A stretch of DNA of 64,000 nt from Pseudonocardia parietis (GCF_017876315.1 NZ_JAGINU010000001.1:496001-560000); one strand, 5' to 3'; positions 48,119 to 58,553 are shown, counted from the stretch's first letter. The notes: generated from the sequence alone by a model not told the origin. Numbers and translations are program-made.

Positions 48119-49849
48119 TCAGTGCCGGGCGCGCAGCTTGATCCGCGCGGTCAGCTCCTGCACCTGCTCGAAGGTCTTCCGCCGGAGCGAGATCTCGTTG
48201 CGGATCTTCTTGTCGGCGTGCATGACCGTCGTGTGGTCCCGCCCGCCGAACGTCTGACCGATCCGGGGCAGCGACAGGTCGGTCAGCTCGCGGCACAGGT
48301 ACATCGCGATCTGCCGGGCCTGGGCGAGCGCCTTGGTCTTGCCGGGGCCCGAGAGCTCGTCGAGGGTGACGCCGAAGAACTCGGCGGTGACCGCCATGAT
48401 CGTCGGCGCGGTGATCTCCGAGGCCGCCGAGTCGGGGATGAGGTCGCGCAGCACGATCTCGGCGAGCTGGGTGTCGACCGCCTGCCGGTTCAGCGACGCG
48501 AACGCCGTGACCCGGATCAGCGCGCCCTCGAGCTCGCGGATGTTGCGTTCGATCCGCTCCGCGATGAACTCCAGGACCTCACCGGGGACGGCGAGCCGGT
48601 CCTGCGCGGCCTTCTTCCGGAGGATCGCGATCCGGGTCTCCAGCTCGGGCGGCTGGATGTCGGTGATCAGTCCCCACTCGAACCGGGTGCGCATCCGGTC
48701 CTCGAGCGTCTCGAGGCGCTTGGGCGGCCGGTCGGAGGAGACGACGATCTGCTTGTTCGCGTTGTGGAGGGTGTTGAAGGTGTGGAAGAACTCCTCCTGC
48801 GTCCCCTCCTTCCCCTCCAGGAACTGGATGTCGTCGACCAGCAGCACGTCGACGTCGCGGTAGCGCCGCTGGAAGGCGACCTTGCGGTCGTCGCGCAGCG
48901 AGTTGATGAAGTCGTTCGTGAACTCCTCGGTGCTGACGTAGCGCACCCGCATACCGGGGAACAGCCGCTGGGCGTAGTGCCCGACCGCGTGCAGCAGGTG
49001 GGTCTTGCCCAGCCCGGACTCGCCCCAGATGAACAGCGGGTTGTACGCCCGCGCCGGCGCCTCGGAGACGGCGACCGCGGCGGCGTGGCTGAACCGGTTC
49101 GAGGCACCGATGACGAAGGTGTCGAACGTGTAGCGCTCGTTGAGGCGGGTCTGCGAGCGCGGCGCGACCGGGTCACCGGCCTGCGGCGCGGTGTAGGCAG
49201 GCCAGGCGGTACCGCCGTTGTCCCGGGACGGGGGCTCCGCCGACGCGGACGGCGCGGGTGCCCAGCCCCCGGTCGACGACGGCGCCGGGTCGGCCGGGTA
49301 GGCACGGTCCCGCTCGCCGCGCGCCGGTGCGTCGTCGGGGGCCTCGTCGTGCGGGGTGGCGTCCGCGGGCCCCGCTCCCGATCGCCCGCCGTCCGCGCGG
49401 GGGGCGACGTCCGCGGCAGCACCGGATCCCTCGACCGCCACGGAGCCGCCGGCCGGGCGGTCGGTGTCGCGGGCGTTGCCGGTGTCCCGGGCGCTGTCCC
49501 CGGCGGAGGCCGTGCGTGGCAGGCCGTACCCGGGCGGGTCGGGCACCTCGGTCCCGCCGGAGGCGGCCGAGGCGTCGACGACGACGGCGAGGTTGACCGC
49601 GACACCGAGGTGGCGGCCCAGCGCGTCGCTGATCGGCCGGCGCAGGATGCGCTCGATGGCGTCCTTGGCGAACTCGCTCGGAGCCGCCAGTAGCGCGGTG
49701 CCGTCGAGCAGGCCGAGCGGGCGGGTGAGGCGGAGGAACGCGCGTTGCTGGGGGGACAGGGCGGGAGTGCCCGACTCCGCCGAGGAGCCCGACAGGTCGG
49801 CGATGACCCGGTTCCAGACCGCGCCGAGATCGCCCGGCTGGTCGGTCAT
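48119..49849 (-). CDS. dnaA: Chromosomal replication initiator DnaA
   Basis: 576 residues. Domain I about 1-95, then a long disordered domain II (about 96-230) rich in Ala, Gly, Asp and Pro, AAA+ domain with Walker [12 protein letters not shown] and Walker [16 protein letters not shown], and domain IV with [16 protein letters not shown], the DnaA-box-binding signature. ATG at 49849 follows GGGGGAACC. Transcribed toward oriC. Confidence 0.98.
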   Translation of the reverse strand: MTDQPGDLGAVWNRVIADLSGSSAESGTPALSPQQRAFLRLTRPLGLLDGTALLAAPSEFAKDAIERILRRPISDALGRHLGVAVNLAVVVDASAASGGTEVPDPPGYGLPRTASAGDSARDTGNARDTDRPAGGSVAVEGSGAAADVAPRADGGRSGAGPADATPHDEAPDDAPARGERDRAYPADPAPSSTGGWAPAPSASAEPPSRDNGGTAWPAYTAPQAGDPVAPRSQTRLNERYTFDTFVIGASNRFSHAAAVAVSEAPARAYNPLFIWGESGLGKTHLLHAVGHYAQRLFPGMRVRYVSTEEFTNDFINSLRDDRKVAFQRRYRDVDVLLVDDIQFLEGKEGTQEEFFHTFNTLHNANKQIVVSSDRPPKRLETLEDRMRTRFEWGLITDIQPPELETRIAILRKKAAQDRLAVPGEVLEFIAERIERNIRELEGALIRVTAFASLNRQAVDTQLAEIVLRDLIPDSAASEITAPTIMAVTAEFFGVTLDELSGPGKTKALAQARQIAMYLCRELTDLSLPRIGQTFGGRDHTTVMHADKKIRNEISLRRKTFEQVQELTARIKLRARH

Positions 49850-49961
49850 CGCTGGTTCCCCCTACTGTTCGGCCGCCGTACGCGGCTGCTCCTTCCGGAG
49901 CACGCCACCGTTCTCCGGACGGACGCGTCCGCTACTACCAGGAGTCGAAGTATCCCCAGAG

Positions 49962-49970
49962 TTGTCCACA
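49962..49970 (+). promoter_or_regulatory. Perfect DnaA box TTGTCCACA in dnaA promoter
   Basis: TTGTCCACA is the actinobacterial consensus DnaA box. About 113 nt upstream of the dnaA start and outside the dnaA-dnaN origin proper, it fits DnaA autoregulation. Confidence 0.65.
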
Positions 49971-50159
49971 CTTGTGCGTAAAGGTACGCAGCAGTCCCCA
50001 CCCGGGCCTCAGTGGGGCTCCGGGTGGTCTCGTGTGCGGGAATCTCGGTCCTGGTGCGGACGGTCGTCACGACCCGCCGGTGAGAGGCGGGATCGGCGAC
50101 GCTAGCAGCCTTCCCCGAGACGGCCGTCCGGCGGGGAGACGGGACGAGCCGGGGGCGGT

Positions 50160-50189
50160 TTGACCCCCTGAAAACGCGCTGCGTACCCT
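50160..50189 (+). promoter_or_regulatory. Candidate rpmH promoter
   Basis: TTGACC, an 18-bp spacer, then TACCCT, about 170 nt upstream of rpmH, resembles a housekeeping sigma promoter of actinomycetes. Confidence 0.5.
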
Positions 50190-50357
50190 TGACCACCGGA
50201 CACTGGTCGGGAGGGGCGTGTCGCGCCCGTCCGTCACGGCTTCGGCGCTCGCACGTGGGAGCCGGTGCGGCGGCCGGTGACCCACGAACCCGTGCCAGTG
50301 AAGTAGAGACCTCGGCGTCGCAGGGCGCCTGCGAGCAGCCGACCAGGAGTGCCCACC

Positions 50358-50495
50358 GTGAGCAAGCGTACTTTCCAGCCGAACAACCGCCGCCGGGCCA
50401 AGGTGCACGGCTTCCGGCTGCGCATGCGCACCCGCGCCGGCCGCGCGATCCTCGCCGCGCGCCGCCGCAAGGGGCGCAACGCCGTCTCGGCCTGA
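50358..50495 (+). CDS. rpmH: 50S ribosomal protein L34
   Basis: 45 residues, GTG start, beginning [21 protein letters not shown] and ending [11 protein letters not shown]: the full L34 signature and length, strongly basic. First gene of the plus-strand rpmH-rnpA-yidD-yidC-jag-rsmG-parA-parB run that diverges from dnaA. Confidence 0.98.
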   Translation: MSKRTFQPNNRRRAKVHGFRLRMRTRAGRAILAARRRKGRNAVSA

Positions 50496-50523
50496 CCGGC
50501 CGGCGCCCCAATCGGCCCGCGCC

Positions 50524-50910
50524 GTGCTGCCGGCACACGCCCGGCTCACCCGCCGGCCCGAGTTCGCCTCGACGATCCGGCGTGGACGCCGCGCCGGCCG
50601 GTCGCGGCTGGTGGTGCATCTCGACCTGACCCGCCCCGGCGGTGTGCCTGAGCACGCCTCGCCGAGGGCGGGTTTCGTCGTGAGCAAGGCAGTCGGCAAC
50701 GCGGTCGTCCGGCACCGTGTCAGCCGGCGCCTGCGGCATCTGGTGGCCGGACGGCTGGACACACTCCCGCCCGGAGCCGCCCTGGTCGTCCGGGCGCTGT
50801 CCCCGGCGGGTGACGCCTCGTCCGCCGAGCTCGGTGCGGACCTGGACTCGGCGCTGCGGGCGGCCCGCCGCCCCCGTCGGCCGAGACCCGCGCAGGACGG
50901 CCCGCGATGA
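50524..50910 (+). CDS. rnpA: Ribonuclease P protein component
   Basis: 128 residues, GTG start 28 bp after rpmH. The RNR-type signature appears as [24 protein letters not shown]; the N-terminal [24 protein letters not shown] is typical. Helps the catalytic RNA mature tRNA 5' ends. Confidence 0.96.
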   Translation: MLPAHARLTRRPEFASTIRRGRRAGRSRLVVHLDLTRPGGVPEHASPRAGFVVSKAVGNAVVRHRVSRRLRHLVAGRLDTLPPGAALVVRALSPAGDASSAELGADLDSALRAARRPRRPRPAQDGPR

Positions 50911-50945
50911 GCCGCCCGAGGACGCCCGTCGTCGAGGAGGACCCG

Positions 50946-51266
50946 GTGAGCGAGAAACCCACACTCGGTGCCCGGGCCGCGGTGGCCGCCGTCCGCTGGT
51001 ACCAGGTCTGGATCTCCCCGAACCTGATGCCGAGCTGCCGCTTCGCGCCGAGCTGCAGTGCCTACGCCGTCGAGGCCCTCACCGTCCACGGCGCGATCCG
51101 TGGCCTCGGCCTCACCGCGTGGCGGCTCCTGCGCTGCGCACCGTGGCACCCTGGCGGATGGGATCCGGTACCGCCGCGGCGCAGACCGAGACGTCGCGGC
51201 TCCGAGCCCACCGGAACGGGCCCGGAGCCGACGTCCACCGACCCGTCCCGAACCGAAGGCCTCTAG
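50946..51266 (+). CDS. yidD: Membrane protein insertion efficiency factor YidD
   Basis: About 106 residues. Core VRWYQVWISPNLMPSCRFAPSCSAYAVEALTVHGAIRG with the conserved cysteines, and LLRCAPWHPGGWDPVP. The GTG at 50946 has GAGGAGG 5 nt before it; an in-frame ATG at 50907 overlaps the rnpA stop (ATGA) and would add 13 residues. The C-terminal 30 residues are Pro/Thr-rich and extra. Assists YidC-dependent insertion. Confidence 0.93.
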   Translation: MSEKPTLGARAAVAAVRWYQVWISPNLMPSCRFAPSCSAYAVEALTVHGAIRGLGLTAWRLLRCAPWHPGGWDPVPPRRRPRRRGSEPTGTGPEPTSTDPSRTEGL

Positions 51267-51323
51267 AGCGGCGCGGACCGCCGGACAGCGGACCGACCCG
51301 AGACCCCGAGGAGCAACACACCC

Positions 51324-52547
51324 GTGCTGGACTTCATCTACTACCCCGTCAGCTTCATCATGTGGGTCTGGCACAAGGTGTTCGGCTTCGTGCTGGGCGA
51401 GGACAGCGGTATCGCCTGGGCACTGTCGGTGGTCTTCCTGGTCTTCACCCTGCGGCTGATCCTCTACAAGCCGTTCGTCAGCCAGGTCCGCTCCATGCGC
51501 AAGATGCAGGAGATGGCGCCGGAGATGCAGAAGCTCCGGAAGAAGTACGCCAACGACCGGCAGAAGCTCGCCACGGAGATGCAGAAGCTCCAGCAGCAGA
51601 ACGGCGCCAACCCGATCATGGGCTGCCTGCCGATCCTGGTGCAGATCCCGGTCTTCATCGGCCTGTTCCACGTGTTGCGCGAGTTCAAGCCCGGCAAGAC
51701 CGAGAACTACTTCTTCGACGCCGCCGAGAACGCCTCGTTCGTCGAGTCCAGCTTCTTCGGCTCCAAGCTCGGCGCTGCGATCTGGCCGCTGCAGAACACG
51801 TCGTCGGTCGCGGAGGTCGGCGGGAACCTGGTCTCCCAGTGGATCGTGATGATCCCGCTGATGATCATGGCCGGTGTCTTCACGCACATCACCGCGCGGC
51901 ACTCGGTGGCTCGCCAGCAGGCCCAGATCGCGGCCGGCACCGTCGCGGCGAACCCGCAGGCCGAGATCATGCAGAAGCTGATGCTCTACGTGTTCCCGAT
52001 CGGTGTCGTGGTCGGTGCGCCGTTCCTGCCGCTGGCGGTCCTCTTCTACTGGGTCGCGAACAACCTGTGGACCCTCGGCCAGCAGTGGGTCGTCTACAAG
52101 CGGATCGACGCCGAGGAGGCGGAGAAGGAGGAGAAGGCCGTCGAGTCGGCCAAGGCCCTCGCACCGCGCCCCGGCCAGAAGCCGGTCCGCAAGGACGGCA
52201 AGGGTTCCACGAAGGACGTCCGCGACATCGCCGACGAGCCGCTGGACGACGACGAGGCCGCGACGGGCACCGACGGGGCGTCGGCCGAGACCACCGGCTC
52301 CCCCGGCACGAGCACCGCCAACGGCGTGAGCGCGGACGGTTCGACCCAGAACGGTTCGACCCAGAACGGTTCGACCGAGAACGGTTCGTCCAAGAACGGC
52401 TCGAAGCCGAACGGCTCGAAGGCCAACGGTTCGGCCCAGAACGGTTCGACGAAGGGCAGCTCCGCCAAGAACGGTGCGAAGAAGCCGGGTGCCAAGCCGG
52501 TGCAGCACCGCCAGGGAGCCAAGTCCAAGCGCGGCAAGCGCCGCTGA
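51324..52547 (+). CDS. yidC: Membrane insertase YidC
   Basis: 407 residues, GTG start with GAGGAG upstream. Short Gram-positive form: membrane helices (SGIAWALSVVFLVFTLRLILY, NPIMGCLPILVQIPVFIGLFHVL, WIVMIPLMIMAGVFTHI, PIGVVVGAPFLPLAVLFYWVANNLWTL) and the conserved Arg in helix 1. The cytoplasmic tail has ten near-identical 5-residue NGSxx units (52335-52484) before a basic end KSKRGKRR that likely contacts the ribosome. Confidence 0.96.
   Translation: MLDFIYYPVSFIMWVWHKVFGFVLGEDSGIAWALSVVFLVFTLRLILYKPFVSQVRSMRKMQEMAPEMQKLRKKYANDRQKLATEMQKLQQQNGANPIMGCLPILVQIPVFIGLFHVLREFKPGKTENYFFDAAENASFVESSFFGSKLGAAIWPLQNTSSVAEVGGNLVSQWIVMIPLMIMAGVFTHITARHSVARQQAQIAAGTVAANPQAEIMQKLMLYVFPIGVVVGAPFLPLAVLFYWVANNLWTLGQQWVVYKRIDAEEAEKEEKAVESAKALAPRPGQKPVRKDGKGSTKDVRDIADEPLDDDEAATGTDGASAETTGSPGTSTANGVSADGSTQNGSTQNGSTENGSSKNGSKPNGSKANGSAQNGSTKGSSAKNGAKKPGAKPVQHRQGAKSKRGKRR
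52335..52484 (+). repeat. 15-bp tandem repeat in yidC tail
   Basis: Ten 15-bp units encode DGSTQ, NGSTQ, NGSTQ-like, NGSTE, NGSSK, NGSKP, NGSKA, NGSAQ, NGSTK and related pentapeptides. Coding period equals the repeat period, so copy-number change would keep frame. Confidence 0.9.
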
Positions 52548-52642
52548 TCTCGACCCGCGCGCCACGACGGCCCCGGCGGCCCCCCGACCGCCGCGCGGGC
52601 CCGGCGCTGCGAACCCGCGTACCGCAAGCGAGAGGAGAGCAC

Positions 52643-53173
52643 GTGCCCACCACAGCGAAGGACCCTGCCGATGGTGCAGAGGTGCAGGACAAGGCGTCCG
52701 GTGAGGACCTGCTGATCCAGGAGGGCGACGTCGCCGGCGACTACCTGGAGCGCCTGCTCGACATCCTGGACTACGACGGCGACATCGACCTCGACGTCGA
52801 GGGCGGTCGCGCCATCGTCAGTATCGAGGGCGCCGAAGGCGACGCCGACCTGCAGAAGCTGGTGGGTGAGAAGGGCGCGGTCCTGGAGAGTCTGCAGGAG
52901 CTCGCCCGGCTCACCGTCCAGCAGCAGCTCGGGAGTCGCAGCCGGCTGATGCTGGACGTCGCCGGTTGGCGCCAGCAGCGCCGGGACGAGCTGACCGAGA
53001 TCGGCCTGGACACGGCCAACGAGGTCAAGTCGTCCGGCGAGTCCGTCCGGCTCCGTCCGATGACCCCGTTCGAGCGCAAGGTCGTCCACGATGCCGTCGC
53101 GACGGTGAAGGGCGTCACCAGCGAGAGCGAGGGTGAGGAGCCGCGCCGCCAGGTCGTCGTGCACAAGAAGTGA
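52643..53173 (+). CDS. Jag/SpoIIIJ-associated RNA-binding protein (KH-R3H)
   Basis: 176 residues. KH_II domain about 40-105 (LLDILDYDGDIDLDVEGGRAIVSIEGAEGDADLQKLVGEKGAVLESLQ) and R3H domain at the C-terminus (SVRLRPMTPFERKVVHDAVATVKGVTSESEGEEPRR). GTG start with AGAGGAG upstream, 95 bp after yidC. Known partner gene of yidC; binds RNA and affects envelope growth in related bacteria. Confidence 0.92.
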   Translation: MPTTAKDPADGAEVQDKASGEDLLIQEGDVAGDYLERLLDILDYDGDIDLDVEGGRAIVSIEGAEGDADLQKLVGEKGAVLESLQELARLTVQQQLGSRSRLMLDVAGWRQQRRDELTEIGLDTANEVKSSGESVRLRPMTPFERKVVHDAVATVKGVTSESEGEEPRRQVVVHKK

Positions 53174-53880
53174 GTGCCGAGGGGACCGCGGACGCCGCGG
53201 GCACGGACGCCCGGCGGGGGGACCCGCCTCCGGAGGTCGCCGCGACGGTGTTCGGTGAACGGGTCGGCCTGGCCGCCCGCTATGTCGAGCACCTGGCGAC
53301 CTCCGGGATCGAGCGCGGGCTGATCGGGCCGCGGGAGCACGAGCGTCTGTGGGACCGGCACGTCCTCAACTCCGCGGTGCTCGCCGAGCTGGTACCGCCC
53401 GCCGCGAAGGTCGTCGACGTCGGCTCCGGAGCGGGCCTGCCCGGGATACCGTTGGCGCTGGCCCGCCCGGACCTGCGGATCGTGTTGATCGAGCCGTTGG
53501 CCCGGCGGGTGGACTGGCTGGACGAGGTGATCTCCGACCTGGGACTCGACATCGCCGTCGAGCGGGGGCGCGCCGAGGAGCCCGCGGTTCTGCGACGATG
53601 GGAGGGCGCCGACGTGGTCACCGCGCGGGCCGTCGGGCCGCTCGCCCGGCTGGCGGGCCTCTGCCTGCCTCTGCTGCGGCCGGGTGGTGCGATGCTGGTG
53701 CTCAAGGGGGCCTCCGCCCCGGACGAGATCGCGCGCGATGCGACCGCGGTCCGGGCACTGGGTGGCGGCACCGCCAGGATCCACGAGGTCGGTGCAGGCG
53801 TCGTCGATCCCCTGACCACGGTGGTCGAGATTCCACGCATCGGCGCGCCCCGCCCCAAGCGCAGGAAGGAACGGCGATGA
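53170..53880 (+). CDS. rsmG: 16S rRNA (guanine-N7) methyltransferase RsmG
   Basis: 236 residues; GTG overlaps the jag stop. SAM site VVDVGSGAGLPGIPLALARPDLRIVLIEP and WDRHVLNSAVL are the GidB/RsmG signatures; it methylates G527 of 16S rRNA, and its loss gives low-level streptomycin resistance. Overlaps parA start by ATGA. Confidence 0.96.
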   Translation: MSAEGTADAAGTDARRGDPPPEVAATVFGERVGLAARYVEHLATSGIERGLIGPREHERLWDRHVLNSAVLAELVPPAAKVVDVGSGAGLPGIPLALARPDLRIVLIEPLARRVDWLDEVISDLGLDIAVERGRAEEPAVLRRWEGADVVTARAVGPLARLAGLCLPLLRPGGAMLVLKGASAPDEIARDATAVRALGGGTARIHEVGAGVVDPLTTVVEIPRIGAPRPKRRKERR

Positions 53881-54845
53881 TGAGCTGGACACCGTCCTCG
53901 GCTGTTCCACGTGAAACGTCGGCACGGGATTCGAGGGAGAGAGGGCCGCGCGTGAGTCTCGGTTGGACCCCCATCGCAGACGAGGCCGAGAGGGCCGCCC
54001 GCGTCCTGCACCCCGACGACCACGGCATGCCGCGGCCGGCCGAACGACGTGTCATGGGCGTCGCCAACCAGAAGGGTGGCGTCGGGAAGACCACCAGCAC
54101 CGTCAACCTGGCGGCGGCGCTCGCGATGCACGGGATCCGGGTGCTCGTCGTCGACCTCGACCCGCAGGGCAACGCCAGCACCGCGCTCGGTGTCGAACAC
54201 CGGACCGGGACGCCGTCGGTGTACGAGGTCATGCTCGGCGAGATCGCGCTCCGTGAGGCGGTCGTCGCCAGCTCGGCGTCGCCCAATCTGCTCTGCCTTC
54301 CGGCCACGATCGACCTCGCGGGCGCGGAGATCGAGCTGGTGAGCATGGTGGCTCGCGAGTCGCGGCTCGCCCAGGCGCTGCACGACGAGGCGCTGGCCGA
54401 GCTGGACATCGACTACGTCCTGATCGACTGCCCGCCCTCGCTCGGACTGCTCACGGTGAACGCCCTGGTGGCGGCGTCCGAGGTGCTGATCCCGATCCAG
54501 TGCGAGTACTACGCGCTGGAGGGTCTGGGGCAGCTGCTGTCCAACATCGACCTGGTCCGGTCGCACCTGAACACGTCGCTGCACGTGTCGACGATCCTGT
54601 TGACCATGTACGACGGCCGGACCAAGCTGGCCGACCAGGTCACCTCCGAGGTGCGTCAGCACTTCGGCCCGACGGCGCTGCGGACCGTCATCCCGCGCAG
54701 CGTGAAGGTCTCCGAGGCGCCCGGCTACAGCCAGACGGTGCTCGCCTACGACCCCGGCTCGCGCGGCGCGACGAGCTACGTCGACGCGGCCCGGGAGATC
54801 GCCGAGCACGGCGCCACCGGTGCATACCGTCCGAACGGTCGTTGA
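53877..54845 (+). CDS. parA: Chromosome partitioning ATPase ParA (Soj)
   Basis: 322 residues. Deviant Walker [20 protein letters not shown] after a 60-residue N-terminal extension ([18 protein letters not shown]...), and [22 protein letters not shown] 53877 overlaps the rsmG stop; the adjacent ATG 53880 is equally possible. A parS site (53903-53918) is embedded in the extension, coded as VPRET. Works with ParB-parS to segregate origins. Confidence 0.96.
   Translation: MMSWTPSSAVPRETSARDSRERGPRVSLGWTPIADEAERAARVLHPDDHGMPRPAERRVMGVANQKGGVGKTTSTVNLAAALAMHGIRVLVVDLDPQGNASTALGVEHRTGTPSVYEVMLGEIALREAVVASSASPNLLCLPATIDLAGAEIELVSMVARESRLAQALHDEALAELDIDYVLIDCPPSLGLLTVNALVAASEVLIPIQCEYYALEGLGQLLSNIDLVRSHLNTSLHVSTILLTMYDGRTKLADQVTSEVRQHFGPTALRTVIPRSVKVSEAPGYSQTVLAYDPGSRGATSYVDAAREIAEHGATGAYRPNGR
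53903..53918 (+). promoter_or_regulatory. parS site within parA
   Basis: TGTTCCACGTGAAACG matches the ParB target core GTTYCACGTGRAAC, with one half-site change. Located in the parA 5' coding region, as often seen in Gram-positives. Confidence 0.9.
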
Positions 54846-54867
54846 CACACATGGCAGAGGTCCTCTG

Positions 54868-55833
54868 ATGGTAGAGCGCAAGGGCGGCCTCGGCCGTGGC
54901 CTGGCCGCGCTGATCCCCACCGGTCCGGCCGAGACCGGCTCGCAGCCCACGGGTCCCGGTGCCCCGTTGCACCGACCGGCTCCGGCGGTACAACGTGACG
55001 ACGCCGAGTCCGACACCTCCGTGGTCGACGGCGGTGCCGAGTACCGCGAGATCCCGCTGGACCGGATCGTCCCCAACCCGAAGCAGCCGCGGAGTCAGTT
55101 CGACGACGAGCAGCTCGGCGAGCTCGAGCACTCGATCCGCGAGTTCGGGCTGCTGCAGCCGATCGTCGTCCGGCGGGCCGGCCACAGCTACGAGCTGATC
55201 ATGGGCGAGCGCCGGTGGCGCGCCGCCCAGCGGGCCGGTCTGGAGACACTGCCGGCGATCGTCCGGCACACCGCGGACGACGTCATGCTCCGCGACGCGC
55301 TGCTGGAGAACATCCACCGGGTTCAGCTCAACCCGCTGGAGGAGGCGGCCGCCTACGAGCAGCTGCTCGCCGAGTTCGGCGTGACGCACTCCGAGCTCGC
55401 CGATCGTCTGGGGCGGAGCCGTCCCGTCGTCACGAACATGATCCGGCTGTTGAAGCTGCCGGTGACCGTCCAGCGGCGCGTCGCCGCGGGCGTCCTCTCC
55501 GCCGGGCATGCCCGGGCACTGCTCGGCCTGGAGGACGCCGGGCAGCAGGAGGACCTCGCCACCCGCATCATCGCGGAGGGCATGTCGGTGCGTGCCACCG
55601 AGGAGGCGGTCGTCCTCGCCCGCCAGGACGGGCCGCCCGGTGAGCGTCGCGCCCGCCGGCGGGCCGAGCCGCGGCCGGAGTTCACCGAGATGGCCGACCG
55701 GCTCTCCGACACCTTCGACACCCGGGTGAAGGTGGAGATGGGACAGCGGAAGGGCCGGATCGTCGTCGAGTTCGGTTCGGTCGAGGATCTGGACCGGATC
55801 ACCGGGATGATGGGCCTCCGCGAGCAGGGCTGA
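54868..55833 (+). CDS. parB: Chromosome partitioning protein ParB
   Basis: 321 residues. The N-terminal [14 protein letters not shown] is the ParA-stimulating peptide; CTP-binding motifs [22 protein letters not shown] and [20 protein letters not shown] about 165-200 ([23 protein letters not shown]) for parS; C-terminal dimer domain. ATG 54868, 22 bp after parA. Confidence 0.96.
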   Translation: MVERKGGLGRGLAALIPTGPAETGSQPTGPGAPLHRPAPAVQRDDAESDTSVVDGGAEYREIPLDRIVPNPKQPRSQFDDEQLGELEHSIREFGLLQPIVVRRAGHSYELIMGERRWRAAQRAGLETLPAIVRHTADDVMLRDALLENIHRVQLNPLEEAAAYEQLLAEFGVTHSELADRLGRSRPVVTNMIRLLKLPVTVQRRVAAGVLSAGHARALLGLEDAGQQEDLATRIIAEGMSVRATEEAVVLARQDGPPGERRARRRAEPRPEFTEMADRLSDTFDTRVKVEMGQRKGRIVVEFGSVEDLDRITGMMGLREQG

Positions 55834-56331
55834 GCGCGTGGCCACAACTCCCCTCCCCCGCCGATGTCTGCGCGTGCGGACCGGCTTCGGGTGCGACGTC
55901 CCTCGATCCCGGCGAGATGATCCCGTCGGGAGCGGCGATCTCAGGGCGCTCTTGTTCGTCCGCTGACGGCTTTGATCACTGACTCCCGGGTCATCCGGCC
56001 GCGACGGGCTTTGTGGCGCTCTCCGGTCGAATGAGGGCTATTTCCGAGGGATTGCGCTGTGCAGGGTTCCGTGGGTCGGCTAAATCTATTGCAGAGTGAA
56101 ACAATGGGCTTCTGCGAGCGGCCGGAAGCTTCACCGACGCGCGAACAGGGTCCGGCGCCACGCACAGGGACGGCTTCGAGGGGATGGCCGGCGCCCTGCC
56201 TCAGATCAGGCCCGAGCCGCGGGCTCGTGACGGCTACCGACGCCACCGTGACGCCACGTTGCTTCCGGCGGCGAGGTCATCGGTAACGCGAACGTCGGGA
56301 CAGAGCTGCCGGTCCCCCATGTCCCGGTCGC

Positions 56332-56391
56332 GCGTCGGGCCGCCCTGCGTCGGGCCGCCCTGCGTCGGGCCGCGCTGCCTCGGGCCGACCG
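56332..56391 (+). repeat. 15-bp tandem repeat
   Basis: Four consecutive units of GCGTCGGGCCGCCCT, the last two slightly diverged. In the non-coding region downstream of parB. Confidence 0.85.
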
Positions 56392-56732
56392 CGCCTCGGG
56401 TCGGCCGCGCGACGGGCGGTGTGGGTCGGGACATCGCTGTACCGACGACCGGACCGTGGTTGCGTCGGCGAAGCAAAGCAACGCCCCCGTCGGTCGGCCT
56501 GTGGTCCGAGAGGCGGTCGCGGCGCTGGAGGCCGCTCGGTCGACGGGCGCGGAGTTGGTCGGAAGCTCGGATGCGCGTCCGGTGAGTCGCGGGGGGTGAT
56601 GGGGAATCCAGGTTGCACGTCCGGCGGGTCGGGGGGGGGTCGTCGGAGGATCGGTGCGCGTTCGGTGGGTCGCGGCGGTGGACAGGAGGCCGCGTGCACA
56701 ACCGACGAACGTCGCCTGGGGGCTCGGGTGCG

Positions 56733-57194
56733 CGTTCCGCGGAACGCAGGTCGGTCAGGAGTCTGGGTAGGTCGTCGCGGTGGGGCGGATCGGTCGAGGC
56801 TCGGTGTGCGTTCCGCGGAACGCGGTCGTCCGGCCGTCTTGGGGCTCGTACCCCGGAATGCGGGTCGAGGATGGTGGGCCCCTGCGGTACTCGTGTCGGC
56901 AGGCGCCGGTGTGCGTTCCGCGGAACGCGAACTGGCCCGGGGTCTTGAGTGCGTTTCGCGGAACGCCAGCCGGCCCGGGATCTGAGTGCGTTCCGCGGAA
57001 CGCGGGTCGGTCGTGCGTAGGGGTGCGATCGCCGAGGTGTGCGGTGGGGGTCAGGGTGCGGTGCGTACGTTCCGCGGAACGCGGCCGACCGCCTCGGGTG
57101 CGTCTCGTGACGCGTAGGTGAGGCAGGAATCCGTGGCGGGTCCCCGTCGTATCGACGTGGTGTCGCCGCACCGGCAATCGCGTTCCGCGGAACG
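56733..57194. repeat. Array of seven CGTTCCGCGGAACG palindromes
   Basis: Perfect 14-bp palindrome at 56733, 56809, 56914, 56989, 57068 and 57181, and one with a single change at 56952. Centre-to-centre distances are 76, 105, 38, 37, 79 and 113 bp, mostly near multiples of 38. Copies are usually preceded by a GTG or GTA context and separated by GC-rich, non-conserved spacers. Not coding: the 38-bp period shifts frame. Confidence 0.85.
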
Positions 57195-57431
57195 TCCGCT
57201 CGTTCTGCGGGCGCTTCGACCGGGCAGCTCCCGTTGGAGATTCCGCCCCAGGGGTCGGTTGAAGAGGCCGTCGTGCCCACGTGAACGGGGCCGGTCTCGG
57301 GAGTCGGTCGTGCGGCAGGTGACGTTCGGGCCGCTGGTCGCCGACGCCGAGTCGCCCGACACGTACACGGTCCGAACGTCCGATGAACCGCGTGAGCGTC
57401 GGATGTAGCCGTACCGGCCGGGGTCGCGTCG

Positions 57432-57524
57432 TGTTTCACGTGGAACCGTGCGGGCCCGGAACCGCATCGTGTTTCACGTGGAACGGGATGGGTCCGGGGC
57501 GCGCGTCGTGTTTCACGTGGAACC
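57432..57524 (+). promoter_or_regulatory. Three parS sites at 38-bp spacing
   Basis: TGTTTCACGTGGAACC at 57432-57447, TGTTTCACGTGGAACG at 57470-57485, TGTTTCACGTGGAACC at 57509-57524. Centres are 38 and 39 bp apart. All carry the core GTTTCACGTGGAAC. Probable main ParB loading cluster. Confidence 0.92.
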
Positions 57525-58553
57525 GCGCCGGGAGGTGGCGAGCCTCCTTCGGCACGCGCGCCTCCCCCGCACTCTCGTGGTCGACATCGGTACTCCGCGC
57601 CGTAGTGCTCGGCCAGAGGAACGTCGTGAAGGGGCGACACCGGCACAGCGACGGGCGCCCGCAGAGGGGACGGCGCGACGGGCGCCCGTGAGTTCGCGGT
57701 GCTGCTGTGCGACGCGCTCGGCGCCGCCACCGTCGCCGACACGTCACCGGGCCGGCGAGGTCACCGGCGGGGCAGGCCAGTGGTTGACAGTCACGGCCGC
57801 CATCACGGTCACGGTCGCCTTCCTTGCCACAGTCGCCCTCCCCGCCACAGCCGCACCCACGCGACGGAGACAACACCGCATCGATCGCGCCGGGCACGAG
57901 ATCGGGACCGGCATCGGACCGGTCCACGGAACCGGGCCGGTCCGTCGTCGACGTGCTCGGGCTCGGCTCGCACGTCGGCTCGGTCCTTCGCGCGGCAGCG
58001 GTCGTACTCACTCGGGTCGACCGCTCCGAGGCTTTCGCTGTGCATGGCGACCGGCTCGTGGTGCTCGGGCTGCCGATCGATACCACCAGGCAGGAGTATC
58101 GCCCGCTCCTGGCGGCACCGTCGTCGCGAAGATCGAGCACACCGCACAGATCGGTCGTTCTCAGTGCTCCAGCGTCAGCGCCTCCCCCGGGGGAATCGGA
58201 GCGCGCCGGCGGACTCCGGTGTTCGCCGGCACGGTGCCTGCCAGATCTGGTGTACCGGGCCGGTAGGCGCACGGCGGGGCGATGTCTGCCTGCCGGGCTC
58301 CGTCCCGCACGAACCAGGGCGAGGTCGTCCTGGGCGGCGTCTGCGGCCCGTCGGGTCGAGCGTCGCCGGTGGCGAGGGCGCTCCCGGGACGCCGGGGTGG
58401 TGCTGGTGGGTGCGGTCGCGTTCCTGGCCGCGCGCGGTGACCCGGCCGTCGGACCGGCACCGACCGGGACGAGGTGCGTTCGGCTCCGTACGGACCTCGC
58501 GCTGCCGAGGTGCTGGACGGTCCCGAACCACGTCGTGCCGGAGTCGATGTGCT

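Larger units (their letters stand above)
49850..50357. other. dnaA-rpmH divergent promoter region
   Basis: 508 bp without genes. Contains a perfect DnaA box TTGTCCACA at 49962-49970 preceded by TATCCCCA (49951-49958), suitable for dnaA autoregulation, and the rpmH promoter at 50160-50189. Open frames here are shadows. Confidence 0.7.

Noticed and set aside
56733..57194. CRISPR array
   Set aside because: Repeats are only 14 bp and fully palindromic, spacing varies from 37 to 113 bp, and no cas genes occur nearby.
56234..57742. 502-residue minus-strand ORF across the palindrome array
   Set aside because: Composition is Arg/Pro/Thr/His-rich; palindromes appear as VPRNA, FRGTH or RSAER depending on frame, so the repeat is not acting as a coding unit.
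57436..58272. 278-residue ORF upstream of the second parS group
   Set aside because: Cys/Arg/Gly-rich low-complexity translation that includes parS translated as FHVKH; treated as non-coding.
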